64,000 nucleotides of DNA from JAVBMV01 sp031552145. GTDB taxonomy: Bacteria; Myxococcota; Myxococcia; Myxococcales; UBA5297. The stretch lies in the NCBI GenBank assembly GCA_031552145.1, contig JAVBMV010000005.1:1-64000 (forward strand), given 5' to 3'. Every line of letters starts with the position of its first letter. The first letter of the stretch is position 1. The notes below the pieces were generated by a model. The model had not been told where the DNA came from, ran no database searches, and saw nothing but the letters and a program-made list of their open reading frames with translations. The position numbers were made by a program, and so were the translations under genes. Shown here one piece after another: positions 8,276-15,804 of the stretch.

Positions 8276-8991
8276 GGCCGCGCGAACCTGAGAAAGAGGT
8301 CGTGCATGGAGCCCACCTCGTACTGTGCCTTCAGGGCGCGCGGCGTGCCGAGCGCGGCGATCTTTCCGTCGACCATGATGCTGACGCGGTCGCAATACTC
8401 CGCCTCGTCCATGTAGTGCGTCGTGACGAAGACGGTGATCCCGCGGTCGGCCGCGCCGTAGATCTGCTCCCAGAACTGGCGGCGAGTGAGCGGATCGACC
8501 CCTCCGGTCGGCTCGTCGAGGAAGACGATGAGCGGCTCGTGGAGGATGGCCACGGCGAAGGCCAGTTTCTGCTTCCAGCCGAGCGGCAGCTCGCGCACGC
8601 GGGTGCGCCGTTCGCCCTGGAGCCCGATCCGCGACAGCAGCGCGTCGGTTTTGCGCGAGAGCTCTCGAGCGGGGACCGAGTAGATCCCGGCGTAGAGGCG
8701 GATGTTTTCCCAGACCTCTAGGTCTTCGTAGAGCGCGAACTTCTGGCTCATGTAGCCGATGGCGGCCTTCACGCGCTCCGCCTCACGCGCGACGTCGAGC
8801 CCCGCGACGAAGGCGCGCCCGGCAGTGGGCTTGGAGAGGCCGCAGAGCATGCGCATCGCCGTCGACTTGCCGGCGCCATTCGCGCCGAGGAAGCCGAAGA
8901 TCTCGCCGCGCACCACCTCGAAGGAGATGGCGTCCACGGCGGTGAAGCGCCCGAAGCGCTTGGTGAGCCCTTCGGCGGCGATGGCGCTCAT
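8272..8991 (-). CDS. ABC transporter ATP-binding protein (second half of a YbhF-like pair)
   Basis: The 239-residue ATPase has Walker A GANGAGKST, Walker B LIVFLDEPTGGVDP and a switch His in VTTHYMDEAEYCDR. Its signature motif reads LPLGWKQKLA rather than LSGGQ, which as far as I know is typical of the C-terminal ATPase half of YbhF. In E. coli the two ATPase halves are one polypeptide; here they are separate, with a 4-base overlap to the preceding gene. The degenerate signature suggests an asymmetric heterodimer with only one canonical ATP site. Confidence 0.93.
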   Translation of the reverse strand: MSAIAAEGLTKRFGRFTAVDAISFEVVRGEIFGFLGANGAGKSTAMRMLCGLSKPTAGRAFVAGLDVAREAERVKAAIGYMSQKFALYEDLEVWENIRLYAGIYSVPARELSRKTDALLSRIGLQGERRTRVRELPLGWKQKLAFAVAILHEPLIVFLDEPTGGVDPLTRRQFWEQIYGAADRGITVFVTTHYMDEAEYCDRVSIMVDGKIAALGTPRALKAQYEVGSMHDLFLRFARP

Positions 8992-9878
8992 GAGGCGAGC
9001 TCCATGAAGCAGTCCTCGATGCTCGGCTCGATGGCGTGGATCTCGACGTCGGTATGGCCCCGCTCGACCAGATAGGCGGCGAGCGCCTCGGGCGAGAGCG
9101 CCGTGGTCACGTGGTGCGTGTCGCCGAAGGCGAAGCTGCTGAGCACCTCTGGGTGGCTTCTCAGGTCGCCCAGCGCGCGCGACATCTTCGCCGCGCGCAC
9201 CGCGAGGAGCGGACGCCCGAACCTCTGCACGATCGCCTCGGGGCGATCGACCTGGAGGAACCGCCCTCGCTGGATGAGCGCGACGCGATCGCAGAGCGTC
9301 GCCTCGTCCATGTAGGGAGTGGAGACCAGGATGGTGAGCCCCTCGCGCCTGAGCCGCAGGAGCATCTCCCAGAACTCGCGGCGCGAGACGGGATCGACGC
9401 CGGTGGTGGGCTCGTCCAGGAAGAGCAGCCTGGGCCTATGGATGAGCGCGCAACAGAGGGCCAGCTTCTGCTTCATTCCGCCGGAGAGGGCACCCGCGCG
9501 GCGCTGCTTGAAGGGCTCGATCTGTCGGTAGATGTCGTCGACCAGGGCGCGGTTCTCCTCGACGGAGACGCCGAAGACGGAGGCGAAGAAGGTGAGGTTC
9601 TCCTCCACCGAGAGGTCCTGGTAGAGCGAGAAGCGCCCCGGCATGTAGCCCACGCGCGCCCGGATGGCGCGGAAGTCGCGTACCAGGTCGAGCCCGTCGA
9701 GCGTCGCTCCGCCACTATCGGGCAGGAGCAGTGTGGCGAGGATGCGGAAGAGGGTGCTCTTCCCCGCCCCATCGGGTCCGATGAGGCCGAAGAGCTCTCC
9801 CTCGGCCACCTCGAACGAGAGCCCGTCGATCGCCTGGACGCTCTTGTAGCGCTTGGCCAACTCCCGGGCGGCGAGCAT
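8988..9878 (-). CDS. ABC transporter ATP-binding protein (first half of a YbhF-like pair)
   Basis: The 296-residue ATPase has Walker A GPDGAGKST, signature LSGGMKQKLAL, Walker B LLFLDEPTTGVDP, and in the switch region STPYMDEATLCDR, where Pro replaces the usual switch His. A C-terminal extension of about 70 residues (after residue 225) is present, as in drug-export ATPases. It sits between the membrane-fusion gene (2-base gap) and the second ATPase gene (4-base overlap). It is likely the canonical half of the heterodimer. Confidence 0.93.
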   Translation of the reverse strand: MLAARELAKRYKSVQAIDGLSFEVAEGELFGLIGPDGAGKSTLFRILATLLLPDSGGATLDGLDLVRDFRAIRARVGYMPGRFSLYQDLSVEENLTFFASVFGVSVEENRALVDDIYRQIEPFKQRRAGALSGGMKQKLALCCALIHRPRLLFLDEPTTGVDPVSRREFWEMLLRLRREGLTILVSTPYMDEATLCDRVALIQRGRFLQVDRPEAIVQRFGRPLLAVRAAKMSRALGDLRSHPEVLSSFAFGDTHHVTTALSPEALAAYLVERGHTDVEIHAIEPSIEDCFMELAS

Positions 9879-9880
9879 CG

Positions 9881-10795
9881 TCAGCGTGCCTCGTCCGAGG
9901 TGGGGGCGGCGGGGATGAGGCCATACATGCCCAGCTTGAGGTAGCCGTCATTCTTCACCGCTATCTTTACGGCGTAGACGAGGTTGGCCCGCTCATCCTG
10001 CGTCTGGATCGAGCGCGGTGTGAACTCGGCCCTGTCGGCGATCCAAGCGATGGTGCCGCGATAGGGGCGGTTCTCGGCCGTACCGAAGTCGGCCTCGACC
10101 GGGACCTCCTGCCCCAGGCGGAGCTGCTGGAGCTGCTCCGAGGTGATGTAGGCGCGCAGGAAGAGCCTCTCCATGTCGGCGAGCTTGTAGAGCGGCCGCC
10201 CGAGGGTCGCCACCTCTCCCGCCTCCGCATATTTGGCGAGGATCGTCCCGCTGATGGGGGAGGTAATCGAGCAGCGCGCGAGCTGATCGTCGAGCTGTTC
10301 CAGCCGGTGGGAGAGGGAGCGTCCCTCCTCGTCGAGCCCCTGGTTCGCGCTCTTGTGCGTCGAGCTCGCTGCCGCGAGCTGCCGCTCGAGCAGCCGGACC
10401 TGCGCGTCGATGTCATCCACCTGCTTGCTCGTGGCCGCGCCGTTGGCCATGAGCTGCGCGACGCGCGCCTGCTCGTGCTTCGCGGCGGCGAGCTGTTGCC
10501 GGATCACCGCGAGCTGCAGGGGGATGTCGATCTTGCGGACGCGGAGCGCCTCGGCGCTCGCGGCGAGCTGCGCGCGCTGCAGCGAGAGCTGGCGGCAGTC
10601 GATCTCGCCCAGCACCTCGCCGGCCGAGACCCGATCTCCTTCCTCATGGGCGAGCGAGAGCAGCTTGCCGGGCACCTCCGAGGAGAGGAGCACCTCGGTC
10701 GCCTCGAAGACGCCCGTCGCGACGAAGGGGCGCTCCTTCGTGCTGCAAGCAAAGAGCGGCAGCGCCGTCAGGAGGAGCAGGGACTTGGCCTTCAT
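9881..10795 (-). CDS. HlyD/YbhG-type membrane-fusion lipoprotein of the efflux operon
   Basis: The 304-residue periplasmic adaptor has a signal sequence ending LPLFAC (lipobox-like, Cys17), a split biotinyl-lipoyl domain (EVPGKLLSLAHEEGDRV ... GTILAKYAEAGEVATLG), a long alpha-helical hairpin between them (about residues 70-170) and a beta-barrel. It would link the inner-membrane ABC-2 transporter to an outer-membrane channel, which is not encoded here. It is the first gene of the operon; a strong promoter and an operator lie just upstream. Confidence 0.92.
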   Translation of the reverse strand: MKAKSLLLLTALPLFACSTKERPFVATGVFEATEVLLSSEVPGKLLSLAHEEGDRVSAGEVLGEIDCRQLSLQRAQLAASAEALRVRKIDIPLQLAVIRQQLAAAKHEQARVAQLMANGAATSKQVDDIDAQVRLLERQLAAASSTHKSANQGLDEEGRSLSHRLEQLDDQLARCSITSPISGTILAKYAEAGEVATLGRPLYKLADMERLFLRAYITSEQLQQLRLGQEVPVEADFGTAENRPYRGTIAWIADRAEFTPRSIQTQDERANLVYAVKIAVKNDGYLKLGMYGLIPAAPTSDEAR

Positions 10796-10833
10796 GGCTT
10801 CCCTCGGGAGAGGAGTGGGCGGCAGCGGGTTGC

Positions 10834-10862
10834 CTTACCGGAGAAGGTAAGTTAGTACTTAC
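10834..10862. promoter_or_regulatory. TetR-type operator with three alternating half-sites
   Basis: CTTACC (10834-10839), GGTAAG (10846-10851) and ACTTAC (10857-10862) form two overlapping inverted repeats: CTTACC/GGTAAG with a 6-base spacer, and GTAAGT/ACTTAC (10847-10862) with a 4-base spacer. The site lies between the divergent efflux operon and tetR and overlaps the -10 and start region of the operon promoter. This is the geometry expected for repression by the adjacent TetR protein. Confidence 0.7.
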
Positions 10863-10888
10863 TGTAGCTGGCTCGCTGCGGGAGTCAA
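10861..10888 (-). promoter_or_regulatory. promoter of the efflux operon
   Basis: On the minus strand, TTGACT (10888-10883) is followed after 16 bases by TACAGT (10866-10861), a close match to the housekeeping consensus. Predicted transcription starts near 10855, inside the operator, leaving a leader of about 60 bases before the HlyD-type gene. Confidence 0.65.
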
Positions 10889-10901
10889 GCGGGAGTCGAA
10901 C

Positions 10902-11507
10902 ATGGGCGGAAAGAGCTCGACCAGGGAGCGCATCTTGGCGGCGGCGCTGGAGCGCTTCGCCGAGAAGGGGTTCGCCTCTACCTCGACAGCGGAGATCGCG
11001 GCGGCGGCGGAGGTGGCCGAGAAGACGCTCTTCGCTCACTTTGGCACCAAGCGAGCGCTCTTCAACGCGACGCTCAGCCCAGCGGTGCTCGTGCTGGTGG
11101 AGCCGCGGATCTTCTCGGGCGTTCTGGAGGCGGCGCGCTCCGGCACCTCGCTGCGCCAGCTGCTCGAGTCGCTCATCACCGATCGCCTCGGTGTGCTGAG
11201 GAGGCACCCCAAGGCCGTAAAGTTGGTGCTGCAAGAGCTGATCCTCATGCCCGAGCTGCGCGAGCGCTTCGCCAAGACCGCGCGCGAGCAGGTCTTCCCC
11301 ACCGTCCTGGGCGCGCTCGCCGAGCTGCAGGCGCGCGGTGAGGTGAGGAGCGACTTGCCCCTGCCGGTCGTGCTGCGCACGATCGTTTCGACCATCGCCG
11401 GATACCTCCTCGGGCGCGACCTCTTCGGGGTAGGGGGCAGGAGCAGGGCGGTGGAGAAGCGCGACGTCGCGCAGCTGGTCGATCTGCTGATGCGTGCGCT
11501 CCAGTGA
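10902..11507 (+). CDS. TetR family repressor, CecR-like
   Basis: The 201-residue regulator has an N-terminal helix-turn-helix (TRERILAAALERFAEKGFASTSTAEIAAAAEVAEKTLF split over residues 6-44, with the recognition motif AEKTLFAHFGTK) and a helical ligand-binding half. It is divergent from the efflux operon, matching E. coli cecR (ybiH) beside ybhGFSR, where CecR represses the operon and responds to antibiotics such as cefoperazone or chloramphenicol. The operator half-sites 40-70 bases upstream also suggest autoregulation. Confidence 0.92.
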   Translation: MGGKSSTRERILAAALERFAEKGFASTSTAEIAAAAEVAEKTLFAHFGTKRALFNATLSPAVLVLVEPRIFSGVLEAARSGTSLRQLLESLITDRLGVLRRHPKAVKLVLQELILMPELRERFAKTAREQVFPTVLGALAELQARGEVRSDLPLPVVLRTIVSTIAGYLLGRDLFGVGGRSRAVEKRDVAQLVDLLMRALQ

Positions 11508-11553
11508 GCCTCCGGGTTGCATCGAAGTGCGCGGCGCCCTATCTTCCTTGCCG

Positions 11554-11573
11554 CGCGGCGCCCCGGCGCCGCG
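11554..11573 (+). terminator. GC palindrome downstream of tetR
   Basis: CGCGGCGCC (11554-11562) and GGCGCCGCG (11565-11573) are perfect complements around a 2-base centre; in RNA this gives a 7-bp stem with a 6-base loop. There is no T run. It may be a weak terminator for tetR. Confidence 0.35.
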
Positions 11574-11668
11574 ACCTCATGACCCTCTAGAACCCACAAG
11601 AGATCCTCTCGTTTCCCTCGGCGCGCCGCATCGCATCGGTGTGCCCTCTCTCTTCGTTCGGAGCGGTA

Positions 11669-13165
11669 ATGCCTTCCGCCACACTGCGCTTTTCGCGCCT
11701 CTCCTTCGCCTTTCGCGAGGCGGCGCCCATACTCACTGAAGTCTCATTTCACCTCGTCGACGGCTGGACTGGCCTGGTCGGCGAGAACGGCGCGGGCAAG
11801 AGCACCTTGCTGCGGCTCATCACTGGTGAGCTGGTGCCCGACTCGGGCTCCCTCGAGCGACTGCCGGCCACCGCCTCCGTGGCGCTCTGCCAGCAGGAGC
11901 TGCCCGAGCCGACCGCCGAGCTTCACCGGCTCGATGAGCGCCAGGATGGCGAGGCCGAGCGCGCGAAGGGAATGCTCGGACTGCACGCGCTGCCGCTCTC
12001 GCGCTGGAGCAGCCTCTCGCCGGGAGAGCGCAAGCGCTGGCAGCTCGCCGCGACGCTCGCGCTGGAGCCCGCGATCCTGCTGCTCGACGAGCCGACCAAT
12101 CATGTGGATCGGGAGACGAAGGAGCTGCTGCTCTCCGCGCTGCGCCGCTTCCGCGGCTTGGGGGTCGTCGTCTCGCACGACCGAGCCTTTCTGGAGGCGC
12201 TCACCTCGCGGACCCTGAGGCTCGCGCGGGGAGGCGCGCGCCTCTACGACGCTTCCTATGGAGCGGCCAAGGAGCAGTGGGAGCAGGAGCTCAGGGGCGC
12301 CTGGCAGGAGCGAAGCGCGGCGCAGCAGGAGGCGCGGCGCGCCGCCGAGAAGCTCGCCGAGGCGAGGAGGGTGCGCGAGTCGGCGGAGCGTTCCATGAGC
12401 GGCAAGAAGCGGGATCCCAAGGATCGCGACGCGCGCACCCTTGTCGCCAAGACCCGCCGGAGTTGGGCGGAGGCGCGCATGGGCGGCAATGTGCATCGAG
12501 ATAGGGCCGCCGCCGAGCGGGCGGAGCGGGCGATCCCGGAGGTGCCGGAGCAGCTTGAGGCGGGCGGCTCGATCTTCATGGACTACCTGCGCGCCCCGAA
12601 ACCGCTGCTGCTCTCGCTCGAGTGCGAGCGCCTCATGGCGGGAGAGACGCAGGTGCTGGAGCAGGTAAGGGCCTACGTCAAGCGAGAGGCGCGCATCCGG
12701 CTCGAGGGGGTCAACGGCGCGGGCAAGACGACGCTGCTGCGGGCGATGCTGAGCGCCTCGACGCTGCCAGAGGAGCGGATCCTCTACCTGCCACAGGAGC
12801 TGGAGCCCGAGGCCGGGGCCGAACTCTTGGCCGAGATCAGGGCGTTGGAGCCCCTCTCTCGCGGGAGAGTGCTCAGCCTCCTCGCGCGCCTGGGCAGCGA
12901 TCCGGCGCGGGTCATGGCCTCGAGCGCGCCCTCTCCCGGTGAAGCACGCAAACTGGCGCTGGCGCTCGGGCTGGGGCGCCACTCTTGGCTGCTTTTGCTC
13001 GACGAGCCGACCAACCACCTCGATCTACCGACGGTCGAGAGATTGGAGCGGGCGCTGGAGGAGTACCCGGGGGCGCTCCTCTTCGTCAGCCACGACGAGG
13101 CCTTCGGCGCGCGCGCCGCCCAGACGACGTGGCGCATCGAAGAGGGGCGCCTGCGCGAGGTCTAG
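11669..13165 (+). CDS. ABC-F family ATPase
   Basis: This 498-residue soluble protein has two ABC domains in tandem and no membrane segment. Domain 1 has GENGAGKST, LSPGERKRWQL and LLLDEPTNHVD; domain 2 has GVNGAGKTT, SPGEARKLALALG and LLLDEPTNHLD. A charged linker of about 80 residues (about 195-275) joins them. ABC-F proteins act on the ribosome, in translation control or antibiotic resistance; the subfamily cannot be fixed here. The start is MPSATLRFSR, with GGAG 5 bases upstream. The linker is rich in Arg/Glu/Ala. Its 3' end nearly meets the convergent VIT/vWA gene. Confidence 0.92.
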   Translation: MPSATLRFSRLSFAFREAAPILTEVSFHLVDGWTGLVGENGAGKSTLLRLITGELVPDSGSLERLPATASVALCQQELPEPTAELHRLDERQDGEAERAKGMLGLHALPLSRWSSLSPGERKRWQLAATLALEPAILLLDEPTNHVDRETKELLLSALRRFRGLGVVVSHDRAFLEALTSRTLRLARGGARLYDASYGAAKEQWEQELRGAWQERSAAQQEARRAAEKLAEARRVRESAERSMSGKKRDPKDRDARTLVAKTRRSWAEARMGGNVHRDRAAAERAERAIPEVPEQLEAGGSIFMDYLRAPKPLLLSLECERLMAGETQVLEQVRAYVKREARIRLEGVNGAGKTTLLRAMLSASTLPEERILYLPQELEPEAGAELLAEIRALEPLSRGRVLSLLARLGSDPARVMASSAPSPGEARKLALALGLGRHSWLLLLDEPTNHLDLPTVERLERALEEYPGALLFVSHDEAFGARAAQTTWRIEEGRLREV

Positions 13166-13177
13166 GGCGGGCGCGGC

Positions 13178-15625
13178 TCAGCCTCCAATCGCCAGCGTGA
13201 TGACCACGCGTCCGCCGGAACCCGAGATGGCCCGCGCGCTCAGCTTCAGTCCCTTGAGCTGGCGCGCGATCTTCCGCGCCCACGCGAGCTTCGGATCAGT
13301 TGGAGCCTCAACCTTCGAGACTTTGCCCTTGCCGTCGATGACGAGGGTCAGCTCCGTCGCGCCGCTCGCCTTGGCGTCGGCGCAGAGCGCGGAGTGCTTC
13401 GTCTTCAAGAAGGTGGCGAGCTCGTCCAAAAGGACTTGGGTGTTGGCTCCAGCCGAGCCTTTCGATGAGAGCTCGACGCGTCCACAGGTCGCTTTCTCGG
13501 GTCTCCACGGAGGGGACTCGGAGGGCAGGAGGTCGAGCGTGGTGGCGGGGCCTGGAAGCGTCTTTTGTCTCGACATCGAGTAGTAGCCAGAAGCTCTGCC
13601 GACGGCGCTCTCCGGAACCCCTTGAGGCAGCGGCAGCGGCTGCGCGACCAACGCCCCCTCTCCGCCTTTGTTGACCACCTCCGAATCGACCGCGACGAAG
13701 GAGGTCTGGCTGGTGAGCAGCTTCCACTTGAGCCCCATGCGCGCGATCGCCTCCTCCAGCTCGGGGCTCTGGCGGGTGGCGCGCGCATCCTCCAGCTGTT
13801 CAATCCACTTGCGTGCCCAGAGCTTGACGAGCGCCTCGTTCTTCTTCGAGGGCGTAAGGGTGGAGAGGTCGAAGACCTTCTTGAAGGGGCCGCCGGAGTC
13901 CCCTGTCACTGTGATGCTCCCCTTGAGCGGGCCCGAGTATCTCCCGAAGACCAGGAGCGGCCTGCGCGCGAAGAGATCGGGGAGCTTCTCCGGCGCGACC
14001 TCGGAGGTGGCCAGCCCTTTGACCTCCATGGAGATGTTGGTCAGGACGGGCTGCTCGATGAAGGCGCGCAGCTTGGTGGCTTCGGCGGGGGCGCTCTCCT
14101 TCGATAAGACGACGAAGCTTGCGCCGGCGCCCGCGCGCGCCATTCCTTCGATCAGGGCGCGGTTCACCGAGCTGCCGATCCCAAAGGAGAAGAGGTTCGC
14201 TTCGCCCAGCCGCTCGCGGACAAACTTGAAGGACTGCGACTCCACGCCGACGTAGCCGTCGGTGATCACGATTACCGAGCGCGAGGTCTTCTCGTCCGCC
14301 TTCGGGATGGAATAGGCGTTGGTCAGGCCGCCCATCAGCTCGGTGCCGCCGCCGCCCTGCTGCCCATCGATGAGCGCCGCCGCCTTGGCCAGGTTGGCCT
14401 CCGTGGCGGGGACGGAGCCCTTGGGCCACGCGACGTGAGAGGCGCCTGAGAAGAGCACGACGTTGAAGGTGTCGGTCGCGCGGAGCGAGCCGAGCGAGGC
14501 GCGCATCAGCTCCTTCGCCGTGTCGAGCGGAAAGCCTCGCATCGAGCCGGAGACGTCGAGGAGATAGATGTACTCGCGGCGCGGGATCTGCGCCGCTGTC
14601 GGGCGAGGCGGCGGCTCCATCATCAGCGCGAAGAAGCCGCCGTCGGTCGGGTCCTCGTAGAGGAGCAGGCCCGCCTCGATCGCCTTGTCGGCGAGCCTGT
14701 AGCGCAGGATGAAGTCCCGGTCACCTCCGCCCGCGTCGGGAAGCGTCACGTCGGCGCTGCTGGTCGAGGCGTACTTCACCTCGATGGGGTGCGAGGGCGA
14801 GGCGAGCTCCTTGAGCGCCATCCCCATCTCCAGATGCACCTTCACGTCGAAGGAGTAGGGGACCGGCGTGCCCGACTTGAGATAGGGGTTGCCCGTCCAC
14901 TTGCTCTCGCCGGCATCCATGCCGCCGGTGTAGCGGGGCCCCACCACCGCGGGGATCACCAGCTCGTAGGTCCCCTCCTCGGGCTCCAGCAGCTCCGAGT
15001 AGGTGAGCTCGACGGCGATCTGGTCGCCCGGCATCAGGTTGGCGACGTTCATCGTGAAGACATTGGGGCGCTGCTGCTCCAGCAGAGAGGCGCGCTTCCC
15101 CTCCTTCTTCGCGGCCTCGTATTCCTGTCGCGCCTCGGCGCGCCGCGCCAGCTTCGCCTCCACCACGCGCTCGCCGATGGTCATGCGCATGGCATGGACG
15201 GCGGCGCGGGTCGAGGCGGGGAAGACATAGAGCGCCTCGATGGGCGCCTTGCCCTGGTTGGAGAAGAGCTGCTTGAGCTGAACCTTAGCGACGACCCCCG
15301 CCACCTCGACCTTCGCGGAGAGCTCCTTGAGCGGCAGCGATTCGGTCGAGCCCTCCTCCCCATCGGCGCCGAGAGAGATCAGATAGGGGACTGCCGCGCG
15401 GGTCTCGGTGGAGGAGGCTCCCGCATAGTTGAACGCCTGTCCGCCAGCTGTTCGGCTCTCCGCGGCGCGCAGGGCGGCGGAGGGGCTCGTCTCCTGCTCC
15501 GCGCCGTTGGGTGTGCCCTTGGGTTGGGCGGAGGCGGTGGCGGCCTCGCGCGTCAGGAGCGAGAACGCTCCAAGCAATGAGAGGAAGAGGATCCGATTCG
15601 GCCAAACCGAGGATGTGAGTCTCAT
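13178..15625 (-). CDS. secreted VIT and von Willebrand A domain protein with TonB-like C-terminus
   Basis: The 815-residue protein has a signal peptide (ILFLSLLGAFSLL...ATASA), a VIT domain (about residues 75-220, with FVFPASTRAAVH-like core and RRPNVFTMNVANL-type motif), and a vWA domain with an intact MIDAS start, YLLDVSGSM (DxSxS). The C-terminal 100 residues (about 715-815) contain GKVSKVEAP and a beta-strand end GGRVVITLAIGG, resembling the AgmX/TonB C-terminal fold of delta-proteobacterial proteins. Family members act in protein-protein contacts at the envelope. GTG at 15628 is an alternative start; ATG 15625 has AGGAG 7 bases upstream. It is divergent from the YidE-like gene. Confidence 0.9.
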   Translation of the reverse strand: MRLTSSVWPNRILFLSLLGAFSLLTREAATASAQPKGTPNGAEQETSPSAALRAAESRTAGGQAFNYAGASSTETRAAVPYLISLGADGEEGSTESLPLKELSAKVEVAGVVAKVQLKQLFSNQGKAPIEALYVFPASTRAAVHAMRMTIGERVVEAKLARRAEARQEYEAAKKEGKRASLLEQQRPNVFTMNVANLMPGDQIAVELTYSELLEPEEGTYELVIPAVVGPRYTGGMDAGESKWTGNPYLKSGTPVPYSFDVKVHLEMGMALKELASPSHPIEVKYASTSSADVTLPDAGGGDRDFILRYRLADKAIEAGLLLYEDPTDGGFFALMMEPPPRPTAAQIPRREYIYLLDVSGSMRGFPLDTAKELMRASLGSLRATDTFNVVLFSGASHVAWPKGSVPATEANLAKAAALIDGQQGGGGTELMGGLTNAYSIPKADEKTSRSVIVITDGYVGVESQSFKFVRERLGEANLFSFGIGSSVNRALIEGMARAGAGASFVVLSKESAPAEATKLRAFIEQPVLTNISMEVKGLATSEVAPEKLPDLFARRPLLVFGRYSGPLKGSITVTGDSGGPFKKVFDLSTLTPSKKNEALVKLWARKWIEQLEDARATRQSPELEEAIARMGLKWKLLTSQTSFVAVDSEVVNKGGEGALVAQPLPLPQGVPESAVGRASGYYSMSRQKTLPGPATTLDLLPSESPPWRPEKATCGRVELSSKGSAGANTQVLLDELATFLKTKHSALCADAKASGATELTLVIDGKGKVSKVEAPTDPKLAWARKIARQLKGLKLSARAISGSGGRVVITLAIGG

Positions 15626-15740
15626 CACGTTGCTCCTTGGGCGCCTTGAGAGAGCCGCCTCTCTCTACTGACAGCCGATCGCGCCAAAAAGTTCATTTTC
15701 GACGGCGAAAGGCGCTTTGGCCCTGGCGGCGGCCCCCTCC

Positions 15741-15768
15741 TTGAAGGGGCGGGGCGCCTGGCTATACT
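15741..15768 (+). promoter_or_regulatory. promoter of the YidE-like transporter gene
   Basis: TTGAAG (15741-15746), a 16-base spacer and TATACT (15763-15768) match the housekeeping promoter consensus well. Transcription would begin near 15775, about 30 bases before the ATG; AGGAGA precedes the start codon. Confidence 0.65.
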
Positions 15769-15804
15769 CCCACCATTTCCACCCCTACAGGAGATTCCCA
15801 GGCC

